DNA of 64,000 nt from Treponema sp. (lineage in GTDB: Bacteria; Spirochaetota; Spirochaetia; Treponematales; Treponemataceae). Below the pieces are notes generated by a model. The model made no database searches. It worked only from the letters and a program-made list of their open reading frames with translations, and was not told the origin of the DNA. The stretch's first letter is position 1. Every line of letters begins with the position of its first letter. This document shows positions 44,746 to 55,410 of this stretch, in pieces. The stretch is from contig JAFLSQ010000003.1 in the NCBI GenBank assembly GCA_022510865.1, forward strand, positions 46,042-110,041. The letters are read 5' to 3'. The translations under genes and the position numbers were made by a program.

Positions 44746-44774
44746 ATTGTAAAGAACTTGCCCGCGTCCGTCAA
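44746..44774 (-). promoter_or_regulatory. Promoter of the repeat-bearing leader
   Basis: Minus strand: TTGACG (44769-44774), 17 bases, TACAAT (44746-44751). Transcription would cross the C9 tract and the seven repeats before reaching the gene at 44168, a leader of about 570 bases. Confidence 0.6.
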
Positions 44775-44919
44775 GGCAGAACCTCCAGCAAGACCCGCCG
44801 ACAGGATAACCCGAAGCCGCCGCAAGAGTCCTGCCTCACCCATCCCGCCCGCAGTTTTTCTGCGAGCAGAGCATTCTGCAAACTGCGGTCAGGCGGAGGA
44901 AAAGGCGGGGAAAATCGGT

Positions 44920-46968
44920 TTAGGCCTTGAACTGGCCGAGCAGCGCGCTCATCGTGTCGATGTTCTCTTTGGTCTGCGCGGCAAGACCCGAGACGCTCTG
45001 CGTGGACGCGCTGATTTCCTGCGAGCCGGCCGCCATCTCGTCCATGCTGCCAAGAATCATTTTGGAAATCTGGCTCACCTGCTCCATGTTCATCTGGACA
45101 TTCACGATGCCGTCCTTTAAATCCACAGATTTATCATTGACGGTGACGGACTGGCTTTTCATATCGCCCAAGGCATCCAAAATCCGGTTTGAAGCCTGGC
45201 TCTGCTCCGTCATCGCGCTGTCAATCTGATGCATGATGCCGTCCGTTGCGTGCAGCTGAACCACAATCGCCTCAAACGAATTCTGCGAGTCCTTGGAAAG
45301 CCCCACAATCTCCTGAATTGACGCGGAAATTTCCTTAAGCTCGGCGTTAATCTGCTTGGACTGATTCGATGCCGTCTCCGCAAGTTTACGGATTTCATCC
45401 GCAACGACGCTGAAACCTTTGCCGGCCTCGCCCGCGTGAGCCGCCTCAATCGCGGCGTTCATCGCAAGAAGGTTTGTCTGCGAGGCAACCTGGGCAATCA
45501 TATTGTTCGCCTCCAGAAGCATTTTTGACTGCTCCGCCATCTCCGCAACTTTCGCGCTCACATTGTCGATTTTCGCGCTGCTGTCGGTCACGTTCGAGTC
45601 AAGAATCTGGATGTTGCTCGCCATATCCTTCACAGAATTTGTGACGGAACTGATGTTGCCCAGCATCTTTTCAATTGCGGCCGATGACTCTGTGATTCCC
45701 TCAACCTGATTATTTATGAGGGCGACAAGCTCGTTGATGTGCCCGGCTGATTTTGCAAGAACCCGCACCGTGTCGCCAACCGCCTCAGACTGATTTTTTG
45801 ACTGATGCCGCACGCTGTCAATGTTCGCCATAATCTGAGTTGTTGCCGTGGCGGTCTCCTGCGCGTTAGTCCCGAGGCTCAGCCCAATGTCGCCAAGAGC
45901 GTGCTGCGCCACGTTCAGTTTTTTTATCAGCTCCTGAAGAATCCCGATGAATTTGTTCACGTGAATGCTCAGCTCCGCGAATTCATCCTGACCTTTGACC
46001 GGAACCCGGGTTGTCAAATCCGCGTCGCCGGAAGCAAGGTTTTCCATGGACGCGCGCACAAAATTCAGTTTTTTGATAATCACGGTGTAGACAAGGAAAA
46101 TCATCACAACAAGCAGCAGGATTGTGAGGACGACTGCGATTGAGACCATCGGGATGAAAATCCCCATGGCGATTTCTGTGACGGCCTCTTTGGGCGCGCC
46201 AAGGAACATTGTGGAAAGAGGAACGCCCTTCTGATTTTTCACCGGGAAATAAAGCGCGATATAGCGCACCCCGTTTATCACCGTGTCAAGGGGCACGGAT
46301 TCGCCTTTCATCACCCTGTCGATTATTGAGGTATCACGCAAATCCGTGCCTTTCATCCCCATGAGCGATGTGTACATACGCTTGTAGTCGGAAAAATACG
46401 TCGCCTCAACGTTGTATAAATCCGTGATTTTTCTGATTAACGGCTCGCCCGAAAATTGCAGTTTTGTGACCGCCACGCCGATTATCTGCCCGTCCAGCGT
46501 GACTGGAGTGGCGCAGATTCCGAAAAGCTCTTTGTTCTCTTTTACGAGGTCAACTTCTGTTGCGCCGGCAAGTGCCTTTGACACATAGCCGGAAAGGTCA
46601 AAAGCACCAAGATTCGTGGTGGACATCTTCCTGCCCTCGCGGTCAAAAATGGCGGCGTTCCCGGCGTTGTAGTAAGTGACAGTCTGATGGCACAGCTCGT
46701 TCACGAACATCGGCTTGAATCCGTTCTGCTCGTAGCCTTCGGCGCAGACATCCGCAAGCCAGTTGGCGGCATTCCGCAAATTCGTGGACATATCATCAAG
46801 AATCAGATTAACTCCCTCAGACTGATTCACAAGCGTCTCTTCGATGTAAGATGTGACTCCGGATTCCAGACGGAAATTTATGACAAGAAACAGCGCGATT
46901 GAAAAAACGACCATTCCGCCCACCAATGAGCCTATGACCCTGAACCCCACCGAATGAATCTTTCTCAT
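44920..46968 (-). CDS. Methyl-accepting chemotaxis protein
   Basis: 682 residues from MRKIHSVGFRVIGSLVGGMV. Transmembrane helix (about 10-30), periplasmic Cache-type sensor (about 35-270; ICATPVTLDGQIIGVAV is typical), second helix (about 275-302), HAMP and a full signalling domain with [43 protein letters not shown] lies five bases before the ATG at 46968; the TTG 12 bases earlier is part of the leader. The sensor domain differs from that of the receptor at 24276-26378. Divergent from the LacI-family gene. Confidence 0.95.
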   Translation of the reverse strand: MRKIHSVGFRVIGSLVGGMVVFSIALFLVINFRLESGVTSYIEETLVNQSEGVNLILDDMSTNLRNAANWLADVCAEGYEQNGFKPMFVNELCHQTVTYYNAGNAAIFDREGRKMSTTNLGAFDLSGYVSKALAGATEVDLVKENKELFGICATPVTLDGQIIGVAVTKLQFSGEPLIRKITDLYNVEATYFSDYKRMYTSLMGMKGTDLRDTSIIDRVMKGESVPLDTVINGVRYIALYFPVKNQKGVPLSTMFLGAPKEAVTEIAMGIFIPMVSIAVVLTILLLVVMIFLVYTVIIKKLNFVRASMENLASGDADLTTRVPVKGQDEFAELSIHVNKFIGILQELIKKLNVAQHALGDIGLSLGTNAQETATATTQIMANIDSVRHQSKNQSEAVGDTVRVLAKSAGHINELVALINNQVEGITESSAAIEKMLGNISSVTNSVKDMASNIQILDSNVTDSSAKIDNVSAKVAEMAEQSKMLLEANNMIAQVASQTNLLAMNAAIEAAHAGEAGKGFSVVADEIRKLAETASNQSKQINAELKEISASIQEIVGLSKDSQNSFEAIVVQLHATDGIMHQIDSAMTEQSQASNRILDALGDMKSQSVTVNDKSVDLKDGIVNVQMNMEQVSQISKMILGSMDEMAAGSQEISASTQSVSGLAAQTKENIDTMSALLGQFKA

Positions 46969-46992
46969 ACAGACCTCCAAAGATGCGCGTAT

Positions 46993-47020
46993 ATTATATC
47001 AGAGGCGCAGTAATTGTAAA
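46993..47020 (-). promoter_or_regulatory. Promoter of the second chemoreceptor gene
   Basis: Minus strand: TTTACA (47015-47020), 16 bases, TATAAT (46993-46998); leader of about 20 bases with GGAGG. Confidence 0.6.
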
Positions 47021-47044
47021 ATAAAATAATCGGCGGAATGCGGG

Positions 47045-47058
47045 CGAAAACGTTTGCG
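47045..47058. promoter_or_regulatory. LacI-type operator over the regulator's own promoter
   Basis: CGAAAACGTTTGCG, a palindrome with one mismatch and the central CG usual for LacI-family operators. It overlaps the -35 TTGCGT (47054-47059), so bound repressor should block the regulator's own transcription. Confidence 0.65.
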
Positions 47059-47082
47059 TAAACCGGAATATGCGGTTATCAT
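47054..47082 (+). promoter_or_regulatory. Leaderless promoter of the LacI-family gene
   Basis: TTGCGT (47054-47059), 17 bases, TATCAT (47077-47082), seven bases, ATG at 47090. No ribosome site. Confidence 0.6.
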
Positions 47083-47089
47083 AATCAGC

Positions 47090-48100
47090 ATGGTCACGCT
47101 GAAAGATATTGCCAGGGAATGCAATGTCTCATTTTCCACGGTGAGCAAGGCTTTAAAAGGAGACTCGGAAATCAGTGCGGAGACACGGCGGCTTGTGCAG
47201 GAGATGGCAAAAAAAATGGGCTATCATCCGAACCTTGCGGCAAGGACGCTCCGCACAAAACGGACGTTCGACATCGGCGTGATTTTTGAGGACAAGACCG
47301 GCTCGGGATTTCTGCACCAGTATTTTGCGACAGTTCTCAGCGGATTGCAGGGCGTGGCTCAGGAAAAAGGCTATGAAATCACGCTGACAAGCACAAAAAC
47401 TCTGCAAGGCTACGATTATTATAATCACATGAAAAGCCGTGGATTCGACGGCATAGCAATTCTTTCCACGGATTTTAACTCGCCGGAAATTCTCGCGCTT
47501 GTGCAAAGCGAGATTCCGACGGTCACTCTGGATTATTTTTTTGACGCGAGGCACACTGCGGTTATGAGCGACAATGAGGTCGGGATTCGCCAGCTTGCGG
47601 AATACGTCATTTCCCGCGGGCACAGGAAAATCGCGATGATTCACGGCGAGGACACGCTGGTTACGCGGGAACGCCTGCAATCATTCAGAAAGACGTGCGC
47701 CGCGAACGGCATAAACCTGCCGGACGAATATTTTGCCGAGGCCCTGTACAACGACCCGTTCACAAGCGCGGAGGCAACGAACATCCTGCTCTCTCTTCCA
47801 AATCCGCCGACTTGCATTTTCTACCCGGATGACTATTCCGCGCTGGGCGGAATCCGCGAGCTTAACGCGCGGGGCATGGTTCCGGGGCAGGACATCAGCA
47901 TTGCGGGTTACGACGGAATCATGCTCACATCAATGATGATTCCGCCGCTCACCACTTACGAGCAGGACGGCAGGAAAATCGGGGGAAAAATCGCAGAGAA
48001 TCTGATTGCCAGCATCGAGCTTGGAAAATCATACAAACCGCAGAAAATGATTGTCTCGGGCAGAATTTTCCACGGCAGCACTGTGCGCGAACTGACTTGA
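47090..48100 (+). CDS. LacI-family transcriptional regulator
   Basis: 336 residues. N-terminal helix-turn-helix VTLKDIARECNVSFSTVSKALKG with hinge-helix region HPNLAARTLRTKRT, followed by a periplasmic-binding-protein-like effector domain (about 60-336). Such proteins sense a sugar and release DNA. The ATG at 47090 is preferred because the helix-turn-helix begins there and the -10 sits seven bases ahead; the frame's upstream TTG lies in the -35. Matching half-sites lie in its own promoter and just past the promoter of the following GH94 gene, so it very likely represses both. Confidence 0.92.
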   Translation: MVTLKDIARECNVSFSTVSKALKGDSEISAETRRLVQEMAKKMGYHPNLAARTLRTKRTFDIGVIFEDKTGSGFLHQYFATVLSGLQGVAQEKGYEITLTSTKTLQGYDYYNHMKSRGFDGIAILSTDFNSPEILALVQSEIPTVTLDYFFDARHTAVMSDNEVGIRQLAEYVISRGHRKIAMIHGEDTLVTRERLQSFRKTCAANGINLPDEYFAEALYNDPFTSAEATNILLSLPNPPTCIFYPDDYSALGGIRELNARGMVPGQDISIAGYDGIMLTSMMIPPLTTYEQDGRKIGGKIAENLIASIELGKSYKPQKMIVSGRIFHGSTVRELT

Positions 48101-48119
48101 TATTGAGCGCAAATTATGA

Positions 48120-48148
48120 TTGCAAAAACAAATTTGTTGGTGTATACT
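48120..48148 (+). promoter_or_regulatory. Promoter of the GH94 phosphorylase gene
   Basis: TTGCAA (48120-48125), 17 bases, TATACT (48143-48148). Transcription should begin near 48155, just before the operator, leaving a leader of about 80 bases ending in CAGGAG. Confidence 0.7.
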
Positions 48149-48159
48149 CAAAAACATCA

Positions 48160-48173
48160 CTACAACGTTTTCG
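48160..48173. promoter_or_regulatory. Probable operator of the GH94 gene
   Basis: CTACAACGTTTTCG: one half is identical to the operator at 47045 (CGAAAACGTT on the minus strand), the other half is degenerate. It lies a few bases beyond the predicted transcription start, a normal repressor position. Confidence 0.55.
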
Positions 48174-48236
48174 CACAACTGCGGGAGCGTTACATCTGGC
48201 AGGATTTTGCCGCAAAAATCATTTCAGGAGAATTTG

Positions 48237-50723
48237 ATGAAGTTCGGACACTTTGACGACAAGAGCCGCGAGTACGTGATTGACACGCCGCGCACTCCGT
48301 ATCCTTGGATTAACTACCTTGGAATCGAAAAATTTTTCTCTTTGGTCTCTAACACAAGCGGAGGCTACTCATTCTACACAGACGCTCGTCTGCGCAGGCT
48401 CACCCGCTACCGCTACAATGATATGCCGCTGGACAACAACGGCCACTACTTTTTCATAAAAGACGGCGATGTGATTTGGAACCCCGGCTGGCAGCCCACT
48501 CAAACCGAGCTGGACGCATACGAATGCCGCCACGGATTCGGATATTCGCGCTTCACGTCAAAAAAGAATGACCTTGCGGCGCAGGCACTTTATTTCGTTC
48601 CGCTCGGAGAGAACGCCGAAGTCGAGATGCTCACACTGAAAAACGAGGGAAAATCAGACAAGAAAATCAGCCTGGTTTCGTTCGTGGAATGGTGCCTTTA
48701 CAATGCCAGCGATGACTGCCAGAATTTCCAGCGCAACTTCTCAACCGGCGAGGTGGAGATTGAGGGTAGCGGAATCTATCACAAAACCGAATACCGCGAG
48801 CGGCGCAATCATTTTGCGTTCTACTGGTGCAATCAGAAAATTGACGGATTTGACACTGACCGCGAGACTTTCCTTGGACTTTACAACCCGATTTCTGCGC
48901 CTCAGACTGTCGTTGCAGGGAAAAGCGGGAATTCCGTTGCGGACGGATGGTCGCCAATCGCATCTCACAGGCTTGAAATCACTCTCAAAGCGGGCGAGGA
49001 GAAAACCGTCGTTTTTGTGCTCGGCTACATCGAGAATGAGGATGATAAAAAATTCCTTGCCAAGGCTGATGCTGATGCCGCGCTCAAAGCGGGATTGCTC
49101 CGCACAAACACTGCGAGCGGTGTAATCAACAAAGAGAAGGCATACGCGCTCCAGAAAAAATTTGACAGCAAAGACAAGGTGCTTGCCGCGCTTGACGCGC
49201 TCAAATCATTCTGGGATGAGACGCTCTCGCATTTCTCAATCAAAACCGGGGATGAAAAACTTGACCGCATGGCTGTCTGGAACCAGTACCAGTGCGTCGT
49301 CACATACAACTTCGCGCGCTCGGCAAGTTATTTTGAGAGCGGAATCGGGCGGGGACTGGGCTTCCGTGACACTTCGCAGGATATGCTCGGCGCGGCGCAC
49401 CAGCTTCCGGCGCAGAGAATCCGCGAGAGGCTCTACGATGTTGCAGCCACGCAGTTCGAGGACGGCTCGGCTTATCATCAGTTCCAGCCGCTCACAAAAC
49501 GGGGCAACGCGGACATCGGCTCGAATTTCAATGATGACCCGCTGTGGCTTGTGCTCGGCGTCGGCAACTACATTCGCGAGACAGGAGACGTGGACTTCCT
49601 CAAAGTGGATGTTCCGTTCGACAATTCTGAGACAAACAAGGCCACGATGTTCGAGCATCTGCGCCGCTCATACAATTACATTCCAAACCACCTGGGACCG
49701 CACGGGCTTCCGCTCATCGGACGCGCGGACTGGAACGACTGCCTGAACCTCAACTGCTTCTCAACGAATCCCAACGACTCATTCCAGACCTCAACGAACA
49801 AGGACGGCAAGAACGCGGAATCCGTGATGATTGCCCAGATGTTCGTGTTCGTCACATCAGATTACGTGCAGATGTGCCGCCTGATGGGAGACGAGGCTGA
49901 GGCAAAACGCGCGGAGTCGCTTTGCAAGAAAATGGAGGAGGCAATCTGCACCGCAGGCTGGGACGGCGAATGGTACGTCCGCGCATACGATGATTTCGGG
50001 CATAAAATCGGAAGCCACGAGTGCGAGGACGGAAAAATCTTCATTGAGACGCAGGGCTTCGGCACGATGGCAAAAATCGGGGCGGACAAGGGCTACCCGC
50101 AGAAATCGCTTGACAGCGTGAAAAAATATCTGGACTCAAAATACGGGATTGTAATCCTCTGGCCTGCATATCAGAATTATCATGTGGAATTGGGCGAGGT
50201 CTCATCATATCCGCCCGGATACAAAGAGAACGGCGGCATTTTCTGCCACAACAATCCGTGGGTGATAATCGGCGAGGTTGTGAACGGCCGGCCTGACGAT
50301 GCCTGGGAGCACTACACGAAGATTGCCCCGGCATGGGTCGAGGATAAATGGTCTGATGTGCACCGCACAGAGCCTTACGTCTACAGCCAGATGGTCGCGG
50401 GAAAAGAGGCAAGGCGCGAGGGCGAGGCAAAGAACAGCTGGCTCACGGGAACTGCCGCATGGAACTTTGTCGCGCTCAGCCAGTACATCTGCGGGCTGCG
50501 TCCGCAGCACGCTGGTCTTGAGATTGAGCCGCGCCTTCCAAGCCACGTCAAATCCGCAGAGATTACCCGCAAATTCCGCGGAGTGACCTACCACATCACT
50601 GTGGAGAACAAAAAGAACGATGGAAAAGTGACGCTCGCTGTAAAAGGCGGCGTTGCGGACGGGCTTGTCGTCAAGGCGGATGCGGGCGCATCAGAAGTCT
50701 TTGTGACGGCAACTGTTGCATAA
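48237..50723 (+). CDS. GH94 phosphorylase (cellobiose/cellodextrin phosphorylase type)
   Basis: 828 residues from [20 protein letters not shown]. Phosphorolysis of beta-glucosides in the cytoplasm, giving glucose 1-phosphate and saving ATP. N-terminal beta-sandwich (to about 290), linker, (alpha/alpha)6 barrel with [17 protein letters not shown] and the catalytic-acid segment [10 protein letters not shown], then a C-terminal sandwich. Length and the PWINYLG start suit cellobiose phosphorylase. No signal peptide. The frame extends back to 48120, but AGGAG supports the ATG at 48237. Controlled by the LacI regulator next to it. Exact sugar (cellobiose or longer) is inferred. Confidence 0.92.
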   Translation: MKFGHFDDKSREYVIDTPRTPYPWINYLGIEKFFSLVSNTSGGYSFYTDARLRRLTRYRYNDMPLDNNGHYFFIKDGDVIWNPGWQPTQTELDAYECRHGFGYSRFTSKKNDLAAQALYFVPLGENAEVEMLTLKNEGKSDKKISLVSFVEWCLYNASDDCQNFQRNFSTGEVEIEGSGIYHKTEYRERRNHFAFYWCNQKIDGFDTDRETFLGLYNPISAPQTVVAGKSGNSVADGWSPIASHRLEITLKAGEEKTVVFVLGYIENEDDKKFLAKADADAALKAGLLRTNTASGVINKEKAYALQKKFDSKDKVLAALDALKSFWDETLSHFSIKTGDEKLDRMAVWNQYQCVVTYNFARSASYFESGIGRGLGFRDTSQDMLGAAHQLPAQRIRERLYDVAATQFEDGSAYHQFQPLTKRGNADIGSNFNDDPLWLVLGVGNYIRETGDVDFLKVDVPFDNSETNKATMFEHLRRSYNYIPNHLGPHGLPLIGRADWNDCLNLNCFSTNPNDSFQTSTNKDGKNAESVMIAQMFVFVTSDYVQMCRLMGDEAEAKRAESLCKKMEEAICTAGWDGEWYVRAYDDFGHKIGSHECEDGKIFIETQGFGTMAKIGADKGYPQKSLDSVKKYLDSKYGIVILWPAYQNYHVELGEVSSYPPGYKENGGIFCHNNPWVIIGEVVNGRPDDAWEHYTKIAPAWVEDKWSDVHRTEPYVYSQMVAGKEARREGEAKNSWLTGTAAWNFVALSQYICGLRPQHAGLEIEPRLPSHVKSAEITRKFRGVTYHITVENKKNDGKVTLAVKGGVADGLVVKADAGASEVFVTATVA

Positions 50724-50816
50724 ATCGTGAATTTTGATTAAAATACAAGGGCATTCAGTCAAGAAGCCGGTCATCAATCTGATTTTTTGACCTGTCTTTT
50801 GACTGATGCCTTACTT

Positions 50817-50888
50817 GCGGTTGTCATATAACGGCTATTATCCGGGCTTCCCAAGCCCGTGACGCGGGTCCGACTCCCGTCAACCGCT
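50817..50888 (+). tRNA. tRNA-Gly (anticodon CCC)
   Basis: 72 bases. Acceptor GCGGTTG (50817-50823) with CAACCGC (50881-50887), discriminator T; anticodon stem CGGGC/GCCCG with loop TTCCCAA, giving CCC; T stem GCGGG/CCCGT around TCCGACT. CCA is not encoded. Lies between the GH94 gene and leuS, with a short T run after it. Confidence 0.93.
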
Positions 50889-50947
50889 TTTTAATCCCAA
50901 AAATCGGGGAAACCAAAAGCAGGCAATCAGTTTTACCGTCAATCATA

Positions 50948-50976
50948 TTTTCACTGCGCGTTTTTTTTACTATAAT
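50948..50976 (+). promoter_or_regulatory. Promoter of leuS
   Basis: TTTTCA (50948-50953), 17 bases, TATAAT (50971-50976); leader of about 25 bases with AAGAGG. Confidence 0.55.
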
Positions 50977-51006
50977 CTTTACATTCAACAAATAAGAGGT
51001 AGCAAG

Positions 51007-53559
51007 ATGAGCAAATATCCTTTCAGCGAAATTGAACCAAAATGGCAGAAATATTGGGAAGAGCACAAAACTTTTAAAACATTGGAGGACGAGAGCGTTC
51101 CGCCGGAAAAACGAATGTATGTTCTGGATATGTTTCCGTACCCGAGCGCGGCAGGGCTTCACGTCGGGCATCCAGAAGGCTACACCGCCACCGATATTTA
51201 CTGCCGCTACCTGCGCATGAACGGATACAACGTGCTTCATCCAATGGGATTTGACGCTTTCGGACTTCCCGCCGAAAATTACGCAATCAAGACCGGGACG
51301 CACCCAAAAACGACCACGAACGCGAACATCGCGAAATTCACACAGCAGATAAAATCGCTGGGATTCTCTTATGACTGGGACCGCTGCGTCTCCACCTGCG
51401 AGCCGGACTATTATAAATGGACTCAGTGGATTTTCCTCCAGCTTTACAAAAAAGGACTCGCCTACGAAGCCGAGACTCCAATCAACTGGTGCCCGAGCTG
51501 CCTGACCGGGCTTGCCAACGAGGAAGTCAAGGACGGAAAATGCGACCGCTGCGGCACGGAAGTCACGCACAAGACAATCCGCCAGTGGATTTTAAAAATC
51601 ACCGATTATGCAGACCGGCTTGACGCGGATTTGGACGGACTTGACTGGCCAGAGAGCGTGAAAGCCATGCAGCACAACTGGATTGGAAAGTCAACCGGCG
51701 CGGAGGTGCGTTTTGCCGTTGCGGACAAGGACGGAAATCCCACAGAGAACGTGCTCACCGTGTACACAACGCGCTGCGACACACTTTTTGGCGCGACTTA
51801 CATGGTTGTAAGTCCGGAGCACAAAATCATCCCGGAAATTACGACAGATGAGCAGAAGGCCGAGGTCAAAAAATATCAGGAGGAGGCCGCAAAAAAATCA
51901 GATTTGGAGCGCACAGACCTTGCGAAAACCAAAACCGGCGTTTTCAGCGGAAGTTATGCGATAAATCCCGTGAACGGCAAGCTCATTCCAATCTGGATTG
52001 CCGACTATGTTCTGATTTCTTACGGAACCGGCGCGATTATGGCCGTTCCCGCGCATGATGACCGCGACTGGGAATTCGCAAAAAAATTCAACCTGCCTAT
52101 AGTCGAGGTTCTTAAAAGCGACGTTGACGTGCAGGAGCAGGCGTGGACTGCGGACGGAATCCACGTAAATTCTGATTTTCTTGACGGCCTGAACAAGCAG
52201 GAGGCAATCAGCAGAATGCTTGAATTCCTTGAGGAAAAGAAAATCGGACGCAAGGCAATCAACTATAAACTCCGTGACTGGATTTTCAGCCGCCAGCGTT
52301 ACTGGGGCGAGCCGATTCCGCTTGTGCACTGCCCGGACTGCGGAACAGTGCCGATTCCGGAGGAAGAACTTCCGCTCACGCTGCCGGAAGTGAAAACTTA
52401 CCAGCCGACGGGAACGGGAGAAAGTCCGCTTGCGGCAATAGACTCATGGGTGAACTGCAAATGCCCGAAGTGCGGAAAAAGCGCGCGGCGCGAGACGAAC
52501 ACAATGCCACAGTGGGGAGGCAGCTGCTGGTATTACCTGCGCTACCTTGACCCGCACAACAACAAGGAATTCTGCGCCAGCGACAAAGAAAAATACTGGA
52601 TGCCGGTTGACCTTTACATCGGCGGGGCAGAGCACGCAGTTCTCCATCTCTTGTACGCGCGGTTCTGGCACAAAGTCCTCTATGACATCGGCGTGGTCAG
52701 CACAAAAGAGCCGTTCCAGCGGCTTGTGAATCAGGGGATGATTACATCGTTCGCCTTCCAGCGCAAGAACAAGACCCTTGTTCCGGCAGACGAAGTTGAG
52801 CAGAAAGATGACGACAAATATTACGAGAAAGCAACCGGCGAGGAACTGGAGCAAATTGTCGCAAAAATGTCAAAATCTCTGAAAAACGTCGTGAACCCGG
52901 ATGACGAGATAAAATCTTATGGCGCGGACAGCGTGCGAATGTACGAGATGTTCATGGGCCCGTTCACAATGAGCAAGCCATGGGCAACGCAGGGAATCGT
53001 GGGAATCCATCGTTTTCTTGAAAAAGTGTGGGCAGTCTCAGAAAAGCCGATGATTGACCTTGATATTACATCAAATCTGGATGACAAGACTCTGATTTCC
53101 GCGCGGAAAACTTTTGCCCAGACAATCAAAAAAGTGACGGATGACACGGCCTCCCTGAATTTCAACACAGCAATCAGCCAGATGATGATTTTCATCAACG
53201 AAATCTCAAAGCTCCCCGAGCTTCCAAGGGCAATGTGGAGCGATTTTGTCAAAATTCTCAGCCCGTATGCGCCGCACCTTGGCGAGGAGCTATGGGAAAA
53301 ACTCGGGAATAAAAACACGCTCGCCTACGAGAGTTGGCCGACTTTCAACGCAGAATTCGCAAAGGATGACACCAAGCAGATTGTCGTGACGGTGAACGGA
53401 AAAAAGCGCGATACTTTTGAGGCCGCGCCGGGCACTCCGGATGACGCGCTCAAAGAAACGGCGTTCTCCCTCGCCGGCGTAAAAAAATTCACGGACGGGC
53501 ACGAGATTGTCAAAGTGATTGTCGTGAAAGACAAACTTGTGAACATCGTCATAAAATAA
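51007..53559 (+). CDS. leuS: Leucyl-tRNA synthetase
   Basis: Charges tRNA-Leu, one of which is encoded at 22527. 850 residues, normal length. HIGH region [20 protein letters not shown] (about residues 38-57), zinc-type cysteines [21 protein letters not shown], inserted CP1 editing domain (about 225-420) with [22 protein letters not shown] as [12 protein letters not shown], and the anticodon and C-terminal domains. AAGAGGTAGCAAG precedes the ATG. Confidence 0.98.
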   Translation: MSKYPFSEIEPKWQKYWEEHKTFKTLEDESVPPEKRMYVLDMFPYPSAAGLHVGHPEGYTATDIYCRYLRMNGYNVLHPMGFDAFGLPAENYAIKTGTHPKTTTNANIAKFTQQIKSLGFSYDWDRCVSTCEPDYYKWTQWIFLQLYKKGLAYEAETPINWCPSCLTGLANEEVKDGKCDRCGTEVTHKTIRQWILKITDYADRLDADLDGLDWPESVKAMQHNWIGKSTGAEVRFAVADKDGNPTENVLTVYTTRCDTLFGATYMVVSPEHKIIPEITTDEQKAEVKKYQEEAAKKSDLERTDLAKTKTGVFSGSYAINPVNGKLIPIWIADYVLISYGTGAIMAVPAHDDRDWEFAKKFNLPIVEVLKSDVDVQEQAWTADGIHVNSDFLDGLNKQEAISRMLEFLEEKKIGRKAINYKLRDWIFSRQRYWGEPIPLVHCPDCGTVPIPEEELPLTLPEVKTYQPTGTGESPLAAIDSWVNCKCPKCGKSARRETNTMPQWGGSCWYYLRYLDPHNNKEFCASDKEKYWMPVDLYIGGAEHAVLHLLYARFWHKVLYDIGVVSTKEPFQRLVNQGMITSFAFQRKNKTLVPADEVEQKDDDKYYEKATGEELEQIVAKMSKSLKNVVNPDDEIKSYGADSVRMYEMFMGPFTMSKPWATQGIVGIHRFLEKVWAVSEKPMIDLDITSNLDDKTLISARKTFAQTIKKVTDDTASLNFNTAISQMMIFINEISKLPELPRAMWSDFVKILSPYAPHLGEELWEKLGNKNTLAYESWPTFNAEFAKDDTKQIVVTVNGKKRDTFEAAPGTPDDALKETAFSLAGVKKFTDGHEIVKVIVVKDKLVNIVIK

Positions 53560-53573
53560 CCGGATTTCACGCT

Positions 53574-53615
53574 GATTTTCTGGCTGTGTCGGCAAAACGG
53601 CACGGTCAGAAAATC
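53574..53615. terminator. Inverted repeat between convergent leuS and folE2
   Basis: GATTTTCTG (53574-53582) pairs with CAGAAAATC (53607-53615); loop of 24 bases with a possible inner stem. No clear T run, so termination strength is uncertain. Confidence 0.45.
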
Positions 53616-53618
53616 AAA

Positions 53619-54416
53619 TCATCCGTTGAAAGCAGCGCAGGCATACGCATTGTGATTGTGGATGCTCTCCTCTGTCTCCGCCTCAACCGAAAACTGCGCG
53701 AATCCCATTTTTTTAAGCCCAAGATAAACCTCGCGCACAACATCCTCAACAAAACGCGGATTATCGTAAGCGTGCTCGGTGACGAATTTCTCGTCCTCGC
53801 GCTTAAGGAGCGTGTAAAGTGATGCGGAGGCGCAGTCCTCAATCATCCCGATTACATCCTCAATCCAGAAAAAATCGGTGTACAAAAGCCGGACTTTCAC
53901 AAATCCTCTCTGATTATGCGCGCCGTACTCGCTGATTGCCTTGGAGCACGGGCACAAAGTCGCAACCGGCACTTCCACGGACACAAAAAATCTGCGGGCA
54001 CATGAGCGGGAAGAGTCCGCACGGCAATCGCGCTCCCAGACTTCCCCCTCATAGGCGCATGTGTACTCCATGATTCCGGCCGCGCCTGAGACAGGCGCAT
54101 TTTTTTCTATAAAATATGGAAACTCCACCCGCCCGAACGCTTTCTGAGCGTCCAGCCTCACGCGGATTTCATCAAGCATATCCAGAAAGTGCTGCATTGT
54201 TATGTCGGAATGATATTTATGGAAAACCTCGATGAAACGCGACATGTGCGTTCCCTTGTATTTGTGCGGCAGATTCACGAACAAATCCACGGTGGCGGTG
54301 GTGCGCTGGGTTTTGTGCAGTTTGTCCAGAACCGTCACCGGATACCGGACGTTGCGCACCCCGACTTTTTGCAGGGGAATCTGCCTCGTGTCCTCCTCGC
54401 TCTGAATATCACGCAT
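53619..54416 (-). CDS. folE2: GTP cyclohydrolase, FolE2 (type IB)
   Basis: Makes 7,8-dihydroneopterin triphosphate from GTP for folate (or queuosine) synthesis. 265 residues from [20 protein letters not shown]. Family motifs: [48 protein letters not shown] with the catalytic Cys, and [10 protein letters not shown]. FolE2 uses various metals rather than zinc only and is often kept for zinc shortage. Its ATG overlaps the folD stop by eight bases (ATGCGTGA), so translation is coupled. The frame limit at 54449 is not a credible start. Confidence 0.95.
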   Translation of the reverse strand: MRDIQSEEDTRQIPLQKVGVRNVRYPVTVLDKLHKTQRTTATVDLFVNLPHKYKGTHMSRFIEVFHKYHSDITMQHFLDMLDEIRVRLDAQKAFGRVEFPYFIEKNAPVSGAAGIMEYTCAYEGEVWERDCRADSSRSCARRFFVSVEVPVATLCPCSKAISEYGAHNQRGFVKVRLLYTDFFWIEDVIGMIEDCASASLYTLLKREDEKFVTEHAYDNPRFVEDVVREVYLGLKKMGFAQFSVEAETEESIHNHNAYACAAFNG

Positions 54417-55311
54417 GGGGATTTTCCTCACCCGCGCTGGCAGAAGCACGTTCCGCAGCCTCCAGAGTGTTCCGCATCAGCATTGCGATTGTCATGGGGC
54501 CAACTCCGCCCGGAACCGGCGTGATGAAAGACGCTTTGTCTTTTAGCTCGTCAAAATCGCAGTCACCGACAAGCCTGAACCCGGATTTTTTTGTGCTGTC
54601 CGGAATGCGGTTCACGCCCACATCAATCACAACGGCGGAATCCCTCACCATACCGGCAGTGAGAGTGTGAGGCCGTCCGCTTGCGACAATCACAATATCA
54701 GCAAGGCGCGTAATATCCGCAAGATTTTTTGTACCTGTGTGGCACATCGTCACGGTGCAATTAACGTCTTTTCTTGCAAGCAGGATTGAAAGCGGCTTCC
54801 CGACGATGTTCGAGCGTCCGATTACAACGGCGTGCTTTCCGGCAGTCTGGATTCCGGCTCTGCGCAGCAGCTCTATCACGCCGTGAGGAGTGCATGGCAG
54901 AAAACCATCGCGCCCAATCACCATGTTGCCAACCGACACAGGATGGAAGCCGTCAACGTCTTTTTCGGGAGCAATCGCCATAATCACTTTGTCCTCGCTG
55001 ATGTGCTCTGGCAGCGGAAGCTGGACTAAAATTCCGTGCACGGTCTTGTCATCGTTCAGTTCAGAAATCAAAGAGAGAAGCTCGGCCTCGCTTGTGGTGC
55101 CAGGAAGACGCACGCTGCGGTCTTTCATCCCGACTTCGGCAAGCGCCTTCTGCTTCCCGGTAACATAAGAGACAGACGCAGGATTATCGCCCACCAGAAT
55201 CACGGCAAGGCACGGCTCAATCCCGGATTTTTTTAAATCGGCGACTTTCTGCGCAACATCCGCGCGGACATCCGCCGCAATCTGCTTTCCGTCTATGATT
55301 TGTGCGCTCAC
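54409..55311 (-). CDS. folD: Methylenetetrahydrofolate dehydrogenase/cyclohydrolase
   Basis: Bifunctional enzyme interconverting 5,10-methylene- and 10-formyl-tetrahydrofolate. 300 residues; [15 protein letters not shown] with the catalytic Lys, [43 protein letters not shown] (NADP loop) and [16 protein letters not shown]. Starts with GTG at 55311 after AGGAGGGAA. Operon with folE2. Confidence 0.97.
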   Translation of the reverse strand: MSAQIIDGKQIAADVRADVAQKVADLKKSGIEPCLAVILVGDNPASVSYVTGKQKALAEVGMKDRSVRLPGTTSEAELLSLISELNDDKTVHGILVQLPLPEHISEDKVIMAIAPEKDVDGFHPVSVGNMVIGRDGFLPCTPHGVIELLRRAGIQTAGKHAVVIGRSNIVGKPLSILLARKDVNCTVTMCHTGTKNLADITRLADIVIVASGRPHTLTAGMVRDSAVVIDVGVNRIPDSTKKSGFRLVGDCDFDELKDKASFITPVPGGVGPMTIAMLMRNTLEAAERASASAGEENPHA

Positions 55312-55350
55312 ACTTCCCTCCTGTAACCTTATTTTATTATGGCAGTTTTA

Positions 55351-55379
55351 TTGATAATAACTCATAAAAAATATACAAT
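55351..55379 (+). promoter_or_regulatory. Promoter of the outer-membrane barrel/lipoprotein/ilvB unit
   Basis: TTGATA (55351-55356), 17 bases, TACAAT (55374-55379); leader of about 25 bases with AAAAGG. Confidence 0.6.
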
Positions 55380-55410
55380 GAGAATATAACAAATAAAAAA
55401 AGGTCGCAAT

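Noticed and set aside
50824..51570. 248-codon minus-strand open frame
   Set aside because: Overlaps tRNA-Gly and the 5' third of leuS; no family features.
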